Source: Burhinus oedicnemus (taxonomy: Eukaryota > Chordata > Aves > Charadriiformes > Burhinidae). Taken from it: a stretch of 64,000 bases of DNA. Shown here in pieces: positions 24,961-37,200 of this stretch. The stretch lies in assembly GCA_008921705.1 (NCBI GenBank), contig VFFE01007070.1, positions 891,010 to 955,009 of the forward strand, in the 5' to 3' direction. Position 1 is the stretch's first letter. Each line of letters starts with the position of its first letter. The notes below the pieces were generated by a model. The model saw nothing but the letters and a program-made list of their open reading frames with translations, was not told the DNA's origin and did no database searches. Made by a program: the position numbers and the translations under genes.

Positions 24961-27900
24961 AAATGTCAAATCTACTGCTAAATTTTGCTGATCAACCCTC
25001 TAAAGGAAAAAAAGACCACAGAAACTGCAAAACTAATAAAACATGTAAGCTCTTAGATAAAGATGAGTATATTGAGATTTAGTATCTCAGAGCATTTACT
25101 GACAAAAAGATTGCAAAATTTCTACCCCTTTTCCCACAGTGAAAAAGACTAAGAAAATGTCTTATTTGGAGCTGCTGACATTTCATAGGATATTGTGCAT
25201 CAAAAAAACCAACAACAAACAAACTAACTTTATTTCTGGACTATTTATTCATTGTCTTTTTTTCCCAACAACTATACTGAACAGAAGAAATCTGAAAAAC
25301 AATAAAAATTTAATTTGATTTCAAAGTTCCTCTTTGAAAAATGTCACCAAAAATGTTCCTTTCCTTTGAACAAAAAAAATGGTACTGACACCGGTCATTT
25401 TTCAACAGGAAAATTTCTCCATAAATTGACTAGTCAGAACCTGGGATTGTAACTGCAAAGTTATTTGGAGATCAGATACAGACTTTGCACCACAAGCCCA
25501 CTGGTTTCCTTCCACTCCTTCCTAGCTGACCATCCTTACAAAGTGTATCATGCTTATGAGTGTATCAGATTTAGGTGTCTCCAAGACACCTTTATCACAG
25601 CCACTGGAAAGTACCATGCTTGGCAGCTCTCCGGGATTTGCTGTTCAGTGCTGACTGTCTCCAAGGTTCACTGTCCAAACAATATTTCCAGTTCCAAATC
25701 CAAGCAGGTGGAGAGGGGCACGGTGGGGAATACCCCGGTCTCCAGGCCCAACAGCTACCAGCCTTCTCTTACCCCGTGGAGAGAAGCTGGCAGAAATCGG
25801 GAGGGCCAGGACGCACTCTTAAACTTAATGAGAGCTACCATTATCTACTAAAGAAAAACAGAACTGAACACTTTAAGCAGATGAACTCTTCTTTCATTTT
25901 GTGTACCAAAAAGGTACATAGAAAAGGCATGGCTTATTTCTAAGGTCACCCTTGGCATTAGTTTTCATCACAATTGGGTCAAATATCGCAAGGTATACGT
26001 TTTCTTATCATAAGCACCCAAGGCACAATCAGATCACACTGAATAGAAATTTCAAGCATTTTCAGATGTTGCAAATAGTAAGTTCCAAGCCTGGTACTTC
26101 AGACAATGGATGAGCTGATACGTACCCCGATCTAGACAAAGCAAATGAGAGCACAGAGCTGGGGAGACCTACTCATGAGCTCTGCCATATCAAAACAAGA
26201 ATTAAATTGAGCTGGAAGGACTTTGGATCCCATTGACTATCAAATGTTACAAACTCCTTTGGTTGTTGGAGACTAACCTGATCTGTGCCCTAGACATCCC
26301 ATTCATTATGTATTAATTTCTCTTGTGTGAGTTCTGTGAGCTTTGTTGAACTATTCCTCTCCAAACTACCATAAAAATAAGACAATGCTGGCGTCTTAGA
26401 CAGATAGAAAAACAGTGAGTTTTGTCAGCTGAGTTGGAGATCTCTTTAAAGGAGGGACAGTACCACCTGTTAGCTTTGTTTTAGCACTCCATTTCCTGAT
26501 TCTTTACAAAATCCTAATCTCAAATAAAAGATCCACCAGGAACTTTGCAAACCATCCAGATTTACCACTCCTACAATCTACAATTCTGAACTAGATTGGA
26601 GGGGGAATGAGCAATCAGTCTTGTTAATTACCTTCAATCAATTAAAACAGATTTCTGTTATTTCAAGCGGGGATGTTTGGCTTTGGGGTTTTTTTTAACT
26701 CAAAAGTAAAATATTTTAGTTATGTGAAACACCCTAAAAAACTTCGGTCTTCTATTGGATAAACCGTGCATTTTTAAATGCAAAAATAAAATTCATGCCC
26801 ATATAATCCAAAGGGATTGAGAGATGAAAGGGTCAAAGAAAAAAGCAAAGCAATGAGAATGTTTAAAACTGGGACTCAGTCTTTTAATTCATATGATTCC
26901 ATATGTCCTTCTAAGTTTTTTGGTGACATTGTCTTCATTTCCAGAACTTTGTTTGACTAACACATTCTCATCCAGCACTTCTGTAAGCAAACAATTCACA
27001 TCGGCCCAAGAAACTGGAATGGTCTGAAACATGACCTACTGTTTACTTGTTATGTCAACGCTGTACTGGTTTTCAAATAGGCACTTGGACTCCCGCAAAA
27101 GGCTAACAGCGATATAAACAAACCCAGATGGCATTGTTTTGACATACGTAAAATCTTGAATCTGCCATTGGAGTGATGTGAGAAATCTCTAGCTTCCCAC
27201 CATCCAATTAAATAAAAATAGTCTATTTTTAATACTCAGGCAGATGCGTGCACAGCTATCACCAGGGAGATCTCCAGGGCATTTTAAACTCTCTCCAAAG
27301 ATCTAGAAATCCTAAAGTTTAAGACATTTTAAACAACTGGCATGAATCTCTTGGAAAGAATACTGGGGAAGAGAAGGCTTCAGAATAAAGGGATATGCAC
27401 TAAAGAACTGGCTTCTTCCCATCACTAATTTCTCAAAGGATGATATGCTGCTTCTGTTCTTGAGCAAGACGTCACTAAACACTCCTAACAGCCAGTTGCA
27501 GTGCTGGCGATACCCGCCTCTTTCTCCTGCCCGAGCCCGATGGGTTGACTGCTTTGAATCACCTAATCTTTTCCCCGTCATTTTTTTTCCTACTGTGATG
27601 ATTTTACAAGGAGGTTTAATGAAATCTACAGATACTTGTATCAGCAAAGCAAAACAACTTTCAAGTAATTCCTGAAGAGTTTTCTCTACCCTAGCAATGT
27701 CATCTTAGTAAAATACCTATTTGCTACTGAAATGTGCTTGAAAGTTTGCACCTCTCATTCACAGGAGTGACCGTTGGGACTTCATACTACCAAAACCACC
27801 CCTCTGCTTCCTGCAGCATTCCATGCCTCCTTGGTACAACTATCTGATATTTTCAGTCCTCAAATTCCAGGCTGTTTGGGGCAGACTCCCACCCAGGAAC

Positions 27901-28474
27901 GTGGCCTGTAGCATTATATGCAAATATACGCATCTTTGCGTCCCCTTTCTGGGAACTCAGATAAGTCCTACTGTCGAAGGACCCGTAACAATTAGGATTC
28001 CTTCTAATCTGGCTGAAAAATCATCTGGTCCCAGAAGCAGTTAATAATACAACACTACAAAGTGATTTGTGTCTGTAATAATATATTTCCTCAATGCATC
28101 ATGGGAAGAATATGTTTAATTGAATTATATAAATGGAAATTTTTTTTTCATTTGTTTGATTTTTAGCCTTTCAAGTTTTTTCTGTGTTTGCTTGTGCTTG
28201 TTAGTTTTAAATATTGGATGAAGGAAACAAATTAAACAAGAAAAAAATCAAATAAGGAAACACTGATGTTGGAAAATGAATACCAAGTTTCTAGCTATTC
28301 AACCATTTATCCCAGATGGTATGACAGCACACTGGTAAGTATTTCACTAGAATGCAGAAATCCCAAACCAGAAGTCAGATTGCATTCTGCCAGGAATTTC
28401 AAAGGATGGTCCTTCCCCACAAAATGCTCCCAGTCCACACCAAGACAAAAGCTTGACTGCAGACAATACTCATC

Positions 28475-28570
28475 CCTATTGTTATAATGGGTCACTGAAC
28501 CACAGGGAAACTTGCCCAAGGTGAGGACATGAGAGGAGCCTGTAGCAGGATGTAAAATCAATACCTTATC
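28475..28570 (-). repeat. MIR-like SINE fragment
   Basis: The plus strand reads cactgaaccacagggaaac then ttgcccaaggt, followed by a gagcctgtagcagg-like stretch. This resembles the reverse complement of the MIR core (ctgaggcacagag...ttgcccaaggtcacacag), with a deletion between the two blocks. MIR is an ancient tRNA-derived SINE family found across amniotes. The match is short and from memory. Confidence 0.5.
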
Positions 28571-29686
28571 TCAATACTTTATCTCAAATCACGACCTGCT
28601 TATTTAAATAAAAACCAAAAACAGAGCATATTTTTAAACACCTTATTGAGAGGAACAAAATTCAAAACAGAACATTTTGGCAGTGGAATAAGGACCTGCA
28701 GTTTGCCTTAAATCTCAATCCCACTGAAATCTAACAGGCAGCATCTCTTTATATCAGCATGCTGCTGGGGATGCCAGTAAATTTTAATTCGCTTAAAATT
28801 TGAACACATGGTTACAGCAAGAGAAAAGTTTAGGAAAAAAATTTTCTCTTTAGTCTCCACTTCTCCCCGAGTCCTTTATTTGCTATTTACGCTTGCCTAC
28901 CACTTTGCGCATCATTAGCAGCAAATGCTTCTAGAACAACGGTACACAACATATTTCTGCTGAAGATGAGGGTACTTGCAAATAATTAAAGAACTTTTGC
29001 AACTCCACTGAAACCAGAAGGTGAATACTAAAATACATCTTAATATACACAGGGTACAGACATCCTCTGTTTCCATGCGGCTTACAGTCTCACCAACACC
29101 TTGGGATTTGAAGTAACACAATACCAAAGACTGAAATTGATATTCTTTGATTTTAAGAAGAAACTATACTTTGCATGAACCTTAATACAAAGCCTCAGGC
29201 ACTGGCTATTATAACTACTCCCAGCCAAAAATATCACAGTGACAATATTTTGTTTCTTAAATGTGCTACTGTCAGTAACTGCCCCCCATCAACTCATCAG
29301 AACATAATTAATGTCAGCTTGGAACTATGAGCATATTTTCCTTTTCAGGCTACTGTAACTACCTTTTAATTTGTTTCTATGGTTTGCTGTGTTGCCTAGA
29401 CAGGTAAGGAGAATAGGAGTCTCTTCTCTATTTCAAGAGCTCCTAGAGGGACAGCCATTTCTTGTATGACAAACTGTACTATATTCTCCTCGGTAGGAAT
29501 GACAGCAATACTATTGTAAAGAATCTGCAGCTTGCCCTCGGTCTCAGTGTCATAAATAACCTTCTGAATGCTTGCTTGGAGGGATATGGATCTAACAGGG
29601 CCTGAAACACGACCCAGACCAAACATATCAAGGTACTGACACTGATTCTCCAAAGAAGAGGTCCAGAAAGTTCCAAAAGCTTCAGG

Positions 29687-29748
29687 TTTTTTTTTTTTTT
29701 TGTTTTTGTTTTTGTTTTTGTTTTTGTTTTTGTTTTTTGCGGGGGGGG
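29687..29748. repeat. Poly-T plus (TTTTTG)n simple repeat followed by a G-run
   Basis: A run of 15 T from 29687 passes into six or so TTTTTG units to about 29738, then gc and a run of eight G ending at 29748, followed by GTGGTGGTGGTGGTG at 29754-29768. On the minus strand this reads as an A-rich tract of the AAAAAC type. It produces an artificial lysine/asparagine-rich open frame on the minus strand. Confidence 0.9.
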
Positions 29749-31708
29749 ACTGTGTGGTGGTGGTGGTGTGCAGTTGGCATGAAAGCTCCAAAATTCCTAG
29801 CTGTGAGAATCATACCTAACCTATACTGGGGAGTCAAAAACCTGTATTGAGGAGTTTGCCCTACTGACTACCTGCAATGTTATTTTAGTTCACTGCAAAT
29901 TCTGCCCATCAGACTCTCTACTGATGTCCAACTACCATTATCAAATGCTGGAAGTATGAAAACCATTTCACAGGTGCTTGCAACAACCACTGACAAGGCT
30001 GTTTATGCATCTACTGTTCTACTGACTTGTCTCAATCATGCTGACTCAATGTTCTCCACCAGCTCCTTATGAAGGCTCTGCCAGTCCTTGGCCTTCAGCC
30101 TGTTCACTCAGGAGGCTGTTGCAACCAACTCGGATTTGCAAGGTAAGATGGGATGAGAAGGAGCAAGAGACTCTACTCAGCAACAAGCAGTGGCTAACAC
30201 GCTGCTATGAACGCACGAAGCCGTCTCACCTCTCAAGATTTATGCTACTCTGGATGACAACAGTCAGAACCACACTACAACTGCTAAATATGTATACAGT
30301 ATCACCTTCTGAGAACATGATTAGAGAACGTCATTAAAATGACTCTCAGAGATACATTGTTTCATCACCAAAATTCTGCTCATTTCACTGGGACACATTT
30401 TAATCTACACTTGAAGTTTGGTTTGGCATTGCTACAAACAGAAGACATTGCAATCACGATTCTCGATGGTTTTTGTGTGTGTGTATGTGCAGAATGAAAA
30501 CTGGTTCCACTCACACCTAAACTCTTGTGCCTTCCACTTCATGATTCAGAACTGTATTTCTTCAGTCACAATCATTATGTTTTGGGTGGATGTGGTTGTT
30601 ACAGCAACATGCAATTTAAGAAACAGTACTGGAGCAGAGTAGCTTCCTGTTAAAACAAACAATTCACACTGCAGATAATGAAGATGCTCTTGGAGTCTAT
30701 TTTTAGAAAAGCAGCAATACTGCTGAAATTGGCTTTAGTGGTGAATAGGTGCATTAAAATGCACTCAGGTAGGCAGAGGAGATGGACGGCAAATATTTTA
30801 AAAAAATAGGACAACTTAAACTCCATAATGCGCAGAAAGGCAGACAGCTAGCATGAGTTTTTCCACAATTGTTTTATCCTCCATTGTCCCTTGAAATAGT
30901 ATACAAGAAAATGTATCTAATTTATTACAGTAATACGACACTTTAGACTGAACAGCAACTAAAGTAGAAAGACTCTCTCAGGCTACAACCTGGCACCAAA
31001 ATTTCCAAGACAGCAGTGTGCTCATTTCACCTACACCACAAACTTCCTGCTTATGACCCTGGTATCTACATTTTTAAATCTGGAGTATCAATTTCTTGTG
31101 TTTTAGTTCTCCTTGTATCTTAAAGTAACTCTGTTTTGTCCTTAATGACTTGCCAAGTCTGCATAATGCTCAGCCATGAATACAAAAACGTGAATTAGAT
31201 TTAATATTACGGATAGTCGGGAAATTTCCTCTCATGAGTGATCTCCACTAACAGCCCAGCCTGTGCTGGATGAGTCCTGAGGTATCCACAGAAATTATAT
31301 CCCTTATATGGCATGGAACTACTTCTCATTCTGACACTATAATCACTCAACTCTGGCTCATCTCAGGTCACACAGGAGGAGGGCTAATTCAGCATTCCTG
31401 TGTAGTGTCCTTCCAAATGAATGCCACAAAGTGACGTGCTTGGCTATCGCATCTCTAGCCAAGTTCAAGCCATTGCGACCCCATCGAAGCGAGGAACAGA
31501 GCACATGAACCTCCAGTGTTTACTGAATTGAAGGAATTTGGGTGTGTCTCTCCCAAAAGCACCATGTTATCCCTATCAAATAGCATTGCGTTTTGGGGTT
31601 TTTTTCTCCAAAAATTAAAATAAAAAAATACATGTTTTCTATTGACAGTGAGAAAAGGCATTTTATAATAGATTCTATATATGATTGACTTTGGCATTTG
31701 CCAGTTAA

Positions 31709-31713
31709 GATGC
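31709..31713. repeat. Target-site duplication, left copy
   Basis: The sequence gatgc immediately precedes the TG end of the solo LTR and is repeated after its CA end at 32809-32813. The next bases also look alike (tgtat versus agtat), but the left TG belongs to the element. Confidence 0.8.
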
Positions 31714-32808
31714 TGTATTTGGTTTGTGTGGCAAGGTTTTGGTTCCCAAGGGGGGCCGGCTACATGGGTGGCTTCTGTGAGAAGCTGCTAGAAGCTTCCC
31801 CCATGTTAGATAGCGCCAACGCCAGTCAGCTCCAACACAGACCTGCTGCTAGCCAAGGCTGAGCCCATCAGCAATGGTGGTAGCACCTCTGGGATAACAT
31901 ATTTAAGAAGGGGGAAAAAAATAACCTGCACACCTGCAGCCAAAGAGAGGATTGAGAATATATGTGAGAGAAACAACCTGCAGACACCAAGGTCAGTGAA
32001 GAAGGAGGGGGAGAAGGTGCTCCAGGTGCTGGAGCAGAGATTCTCCTGGAGCCCGTGGTGAAGACCATGGTGAGGCAGACTGCCCCTGCAGCCCATGGAG
32101 GTTAATGGTAGAACAGATATCCACCTGCAGCCCGTGGAGGACCCCACACCAGAGCAGGTGGATGCCTGAAGGAGGCTGTGACTCCATGGGAAGCCCGTGC
32201 TGGAGCAGACTCCTGGCAGGACCTGTGGACCCATGGAGAGAGGAACTCACAGTGGAGCAGGTTTGCTGGCAAGACTTGTGACCCCGTGGGGGATCCACGC
32301 TGGAGCAGTTCACGAAGAGCTGTAATCTATGGGAACGACCCATGTTGGAGAAGTTCATGGAGGATTGCCTCCCTTGGGAGTGACCCTGTGCTGGAGCAGG
32401 GGAAGAGTGTGAGGAGTCCTCCCTCTGAGGAGGAAGGAGTGGCAGAGACAACGTGTGACGTACTGATCGTAACCCACCTTCCCGGTCCCCCTGCACCACC
32501 TGGGAGGAGGAGGTAGAGAAATCGGGAGTGAAGTTGAACCAGGGAAGATGTGAGGGGGAAGGTGTTTTAAGATTTAGTTTTTATTTTCTCATCATCCTAC
32601 TCTGATTTTGATTGGTAATAAATCAAACTAATTTCCCCAAGTCGGGCCTGTTTTGCCCGTGACAGTCATCGGCGAATGATCTCTCCCTGCCCTTATCTTG
32701 ACCCACGAGCCTTTCGCTATATTTTCACTCCCCTGTCCAGCCAAGAAGGGGGAGTGATAGAGCAGCTTTGACCAGCACCTGGCATCCAGCCCAGGTCAAC
32801 CCACCACA
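31714..32808 (+). mobile_element. Solo LTR of an avian endogenous retrovirus with a 5-bp target-site duplication
   Basis: The element starts TGTATTTGGTTTGTGTGGC and ends CAACCCACCACA, so it has TG...CA ends. It is flanked by the direct repeat gatgc at 31709-31713 and 32809-32813, a 5-bp duplication as expected for class III (ERVL-like) integration. Length is 1095 bp. A TATA-like catatttaagaag lies near 31898-31910 and a polyadenylation signal AATAAA at 32617-32622, giving plus-strand orientation, antisense to the host gene. No gag, pol or env sequence is present on either side and there is no second LTR, so it is a solo LTR left by LTR-LTR recombination. Open frames on both strands inside it (up to 168 codons) come from an internal array of short imperfect repeats and are not retroviral genes. 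Confidence 0.85.
32086..32399 (+). repeat. Imperfect modular repeats inside the solo LTR
   Basis: The motif (g/a)(c/g)tggagcag or a one- or two-base variant recurs at 32199, 32251, 32299, 32344 and 32390, spacing 45-52 bp. Between copies, phrases such as tgtg(g)acccc(a/g)tgg and cctggcagg/gctggcaag recur. Just upstream, ctgcagccc(a/g)tggagg occurs twice (32086 and 32125). It looks like a degenerate tandem array within the LTR. Confidence 0.7.
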
Positions 32809-32813
32809 GATGC
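32809..32813. repeat. Target-site duplication, right copy
   Basis: The sequence gatgc follows the terminal CA of the solo LTR and matches 31709-31713. Confidence 0.8.
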
Positions 32814-33164
32814 AGTATACAACCAGACTGAAATATTTCAGAACTAGCCATTACAGGTATTTAGCAGGTTAACAGCTAGGAGGAAAGTTCACCAGTCTGC
32901 AGTTTAACATACCTGGGCTGGTCACAGGCTGGCCATGGTCTCTCTGGTGACATCTGAATTGCGCTTACCAAGCTCCTTGGTCCATGTGAATACCTTGGCC
33001 TCGTCTCAAAATGCTATACTGACTGTTCAACCACCTTTCCCCTGCTTCTGCATCCCATGTTCCATGACAAAGAAACTTAACTACACAAAACATAAGAAAT
33101 TTCTAGCATGTTCCAGATCCAGGTCCCTGGATCAAACAACACAGCACACTAGGACCCAAAGAGC

Positions 33165-33275
33165 CACTATTTTTTTTGGCACTTTGTCCAGACAGTCCCT
33201 GGGTCCTGGCTCCGCATCTGTCAAATAGGGGTAATAACACCTTATCAGTCTTTTTCACCTACTTAGTCTTTTTCA
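33165..33275 (+). repeat. MIR-like SINE fragment (3' part)
   Basis: The stretch cactttgtccagacagtccc, then ctccgcatctgtcaaatagg and ggtaataacacc follows the order of the MIR 3' half (ttgggcaagtcac..., cctcagtttcc, catctgtaaaatggggataataacacc). It is interrupted by a local tandem duplication from 33247. Assignment is from memory of the consensus. Confidence 0.5.
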
Positions 33276-33282
33276 CCTACTT
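33247..33282. repeat. Perfect tandem duplication of an 18-bp unit
   Basis: The unit agtctttttcacctactt occurs twice back to back (33247-33264 and 33265-33282), a perfect and therefore probably recent duplication at the end of a MIR-like fragment. Confidence 0.9.
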
Positions 33283-33887
33283 ACAACTTCTCTTAGCAGA
33301 AATCATCTCACTTGATGGATGTTTGTGGTGCATGGCAGCACACACCTCTGATCTTAGCTGAGAACTATTCTGTAAAAATGCTATAAAGTAACAGTAATGT
33401 AAAAATATTTTATCTTTCTCTCTCTTGCTAGAAAACCATTATCCACAGTCCACCGAGTAATTGCCACTAACTGGCAAACTAATGTGTCAAGAAACTTGAC
33501 ATAAACTTGAGAACTTGGATCCGTTCTCCTAGATCTTGTCCATAGATAAAGAACAGATTATTCAAATGGTTTATCCAATCCAAAAGATTGCAGAGTTCAT
33601 AGAACTGACCAGGAGAAACAATGTCATTTTACTGTGGCCGTTTTCACCTCAAAAGTATCACCTTGCTTCTGCAGTCTTTCTGAAAAACCTCTGATCTAGT
33701 TTTTCAGGACCTTTTACCAATGGCCAGACAAGGAAAAACAAGGTGCTCCTGCTTGTTGCAGACACTTAAAAGCAGCAGATCTGGGCCTCTCACCCTAGTT
33801 TTGAGGCACACAAGACTCAGTGACACTACACAATAGTGCTTGTTTATTCCACCTCTTTTTTTTTTTTTCTTTTTTTTTAAAGCATGG

Positions 33888-34255
33888 TGTCATGGTTTGG
33901 CCTCAGCCAGCAGCAAAGAACTATATGGCTGCTCGCTCCACCGCCCCCCAACTGTGGGGGAGAATCAGAAGAAAAAGGCAAAACTCGTGGGTTGAGATAA
34001 AGGCAGTTTAACAGAACAGCAAAGGAAAGAGGAGAACAACAGTAACACTGATAGAGGAATGTACGAACACGGTCACTGTACCACCACTCCCCAGCCGGAC
34101 CAGGGAAGCCCCAGCCTGCTCCCAAACGGGGCTTCTGGCTCCCTCCCCCGGCCAGCTCCCCCCTATAGACTGGGCATGGCTCACGTGGGATGGAATACTT
34201 GTGTCCCGTGCCAGATCCTTGGAAAAATTAACCCTATCCCTGCTGGAACCAGGAC
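33888..34255 (-). mobile_element. Internally deleted avian ERV LTR
   Basis: On the minus strand the element starts TGTCCTGGTTCCAGCAGGGA (at 34255) and ends ...CCAAACCATGACA (33888), so both TG and CA ends are present. Near the middle it has agtctatagggggg, which corresponds to the TATA region of this common avian LTR type, and a downstream gtgggttgagataa on the plus strand that is also typical. At 368 bp it is shorter than I expect, and the U3 jumps early from the start to the region before the TATA box, so an internal deletion is likely. CATGG stands at 33883-33887 and again at 34254-34258, overlapping the terminal CA, so the target-site duplication is ambiguous. No retroviral coding sequence is attached. 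It is in the same orientation as the host gene. Confidence 0.65.
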
Positions 34256-37200
34256 ATGGACATACAGATATCTATGTGCTTGAACGCCAACACATGCGCA
34301 CCATCCATCCACCATCCTTTGTCAAAAATCTTAAGGCTGCCAAGCAGGTACTTAAAAAGCTAGGAAATGTTGGCATTCAGTGCCATAGAGACTACTGTGG
34401 ACTCCTCCCCTCTTCTCTATTACATGGTCATTTATTATTTCTGCAGGACCCTGGTTTCAATCAGCAGTGCAGAATGTTCCTAGAAAGCTCTACTGTTAGA
34501 TGCAGCTGCTCAGTGAAGCAGGTGTTGCATCTAACACCTTCATCCTGGCAGAGCTTGGGGGCTCAGCAGTGAATGAGCAAGAGGAGAGGAAGCCAGAAAA
34601 AAAAATGTTTCATTCATAGGGCCTGGGAGAATACACTTTAATCCCACCTGCACCTCAGAGACAGAAGGAAATACCAATTATGAGTTCCCAGTTTTACGGA
34701 TACAAACTATAGATAAAAGGCCATGAAGAGATTTGTTCTAAAATACTGTTTACATTTAATTAAAAAATGCTAAGAGTTCCTACAGTCTAGTATGAGACCA
34801 AGTCAGAATAACTGATATTTTAGGGCCTTCAAACACAACTGGGGAATTTTAGACTGAAATCCTTATTGATCCTTATTCACACCTGGAATGTGGGCATTTA
34901 AATGGAAACGGAAGGACCACCTGGAACCTTGTTTTGAATTGTGCCTTAAAGGATAGAGAGCTGGCTCACTTCATTTAGTGCTGGTGCCTCCATCCCCTTG
35001 CTTTAAACGTTAATCCTGTTCTTAAGAGATTCATCTGCGAGCGAGAGGCACTGACTCAGGTGTTCCCGATGACAGGCCACTTCTCCTGCCTCTCAGGCAA
35101 CTACTGATACCACTGTGCCATAAGTTATTTGAGTGAGGCCACCTTGTGGAAAGGGTACAATTGAAAGAAAACCACGCAGATGGAAATGCCAAGAAGAAGG
35201 AACGAGCACAACTCTCTCCTCATCAGCAAAAGGTTCAGGCCCCAGCTGCCAGGAATGCCACCCAGTAATTTTTAAATGCAGAGCAGGTATGCATTCCTGG
35301 GAATAGAGAAGGTATGTTTATTTTGATAGCTACCTCTCGCTGTCACCAGGGTTGGTCTTTCTGATTCACAGCAACAATTTTAAATGCGGCTCTCCACCAT
35401 CTCAAAGATAGCAGTTTAGTGCCTTAATGACATGGCGAGGGAGGCAGCATCTCTCTGTGGCACAAGGCACATTCTTGCTCTCAACTTGTTTTTTTTCTTT
35501 AAGCAGGTCGAAGTCTTGTTTTTAGCCTAAGCAGGCTGGGGGAAAAACAAAATTTATTTAAAATTCTGCGATCTGGTTTGCTTCACCATGTAGTATATGC
35601 AACTGAAGTAAACTGAAATTTTTCTTCAAATGCTTATAAAATGCTGAAAGACAGTTTTATTTGCCGTAAACTAAGCTTCCAAATTAATGTATGCTTTTTC
35701 TTTGTGACACAAATCACTGTCTGAAAAGTCATAATAACCCATCATCCCTTTTAGATGGTGTGAAAATAAACAAATATTTGTGAAACAAATTTTCTTGTGA
35801 AGTGTACTTCAGAATTTCCCATCAAGAAAAAAATTATTATGTTTTTGGAGCTAGGTTTGAAGAGTATACTGTGAATAAAACTTAAGGTTGCATATTGAGG
35901 AGAAAACAAAATATTGAGTAGATGCTCATTAATTAAAGACTACCCAGTTTCTATGCTGAAAGGAGTGGAAGAGGCCGTGCAAAAAATAGTTTGTGATCAG
36001 GTAATTAAAAAGTCCTTCCTACTGCATACACATTGGGGGGTCTAATTAAGTTTGCAATGACATTTTCTGTCCTTCAGGTTTCTAACTTCACAGCTTAATA
36101 ATGTTCTTTTAACATTTCTTCTTCATTTGTAATAGCTCTCTACAATGCCCCAACAAAACATTTATACATTAACAAGTTATATATAAATGCATCTGCTTTT
36201 GATTTTTCTTTAAAAGACTTTCTTAGTCTTTATACCACAGACATAAAATGAAATATGTAGCACTTTCTTGCCTACCAGGAAATTCAATACCTCATTTTTT
36301 TCCCCAGACACTTTGAGCCCTTAGAATATGCTGTGGGATCTCCATATTCAGCTTCGCTCCAGCTTTGGAGTTAACAGTTAAAGAGCTCTCAGTTACACAA
36401 GAAACAAAGTTGAGGACGTCTGTACCACAGATCTACAGATAAGTGGGATTACCATAGAAAACAGCCATTTTCGAGACTTTCATAAAACTCTCTCTTCTGT
36501 ACAGAGCACTCTGCTTTCCTGGGAGCCTGGGCAAGCCGTGTAAGAACAGAGAAATCTTCAACCCCACTTGGCTTCTTTCCTCCCTCTTCTACAGAGCCAG
36601 GCAGTTTAAAGCAAGGAACATAAATTTAAACATAACGCGTGCAGATGTGGGAATCCTCTAGCGTATGAAACACTCCTGCCCCAGCTCTGCTACTTTATCC
36701 TAATAACGAGTGAAGTTTTTCTTATCAAGACTTGAAAAGCATTCAGTGATACCATTATACCCCAAGAAACATGAGGATACAGACCTCAAAACAGAGGTAT
36801 TGCTTAGTCTTATGCTGATGAACACCATCTTTCACTACCGTACTTAAAGTCTTCCTTCTTTCCATGAGTTCTGCTTTCCTCCAGACACTCTGACAGGGAA
36901 CACGTACCAGCAGCCAGCGGGCCCGGACACCCTCCCTTTTCCTCTGCTGCACTCAGAGGTGCTGAGGGTGCCCAGGGCTGAACTGCCCCGCCGTGCACTC
37001 AGTGCTACTGGAGAAGTACAGAGGATTATAACTAAAATCCACACCTCTTCTCCATAACCTCCATCCCTCCCCTAGGATTAATAGAACCAACTGCCACAGC
37101 ATAAAGTACAGGTTACGTATACATTAAAGAAAGCCACGGTTATAAATTACCTCTTCTCTGCAGCGGACAGTTTAAGCCACCACATCGTCTTATCACTAAG

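Larger units (their letters stand above)
24961..31708. other. Intronic stretch without recognisable genes
   Basis: AT-rich intron with one MIR-like fragment (about 28475-28570) and a TTTTTG repeat with an adjoining G-run (29687-29748). Open frames occur at 25465-25943 (plus) and 29396-29791 (minus, 131 codons, the first third made by the simple repeat); neither shows a domain I recognise. No RNA gene seen. Confidence 0.6.

Noticed and set aside
25465..25943. Two overlapping plus-strand frames (128 and 122 codons)
   Set aside because: Different registers of the same sequence, no family resemblance, no splice pattern tying them to the gene.
31806..32516. Open frames on both strands, up to 168 codons
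   Set aside because: They lie inside the solo LTR and derive from its internal repeats; no retroviral gene signature.
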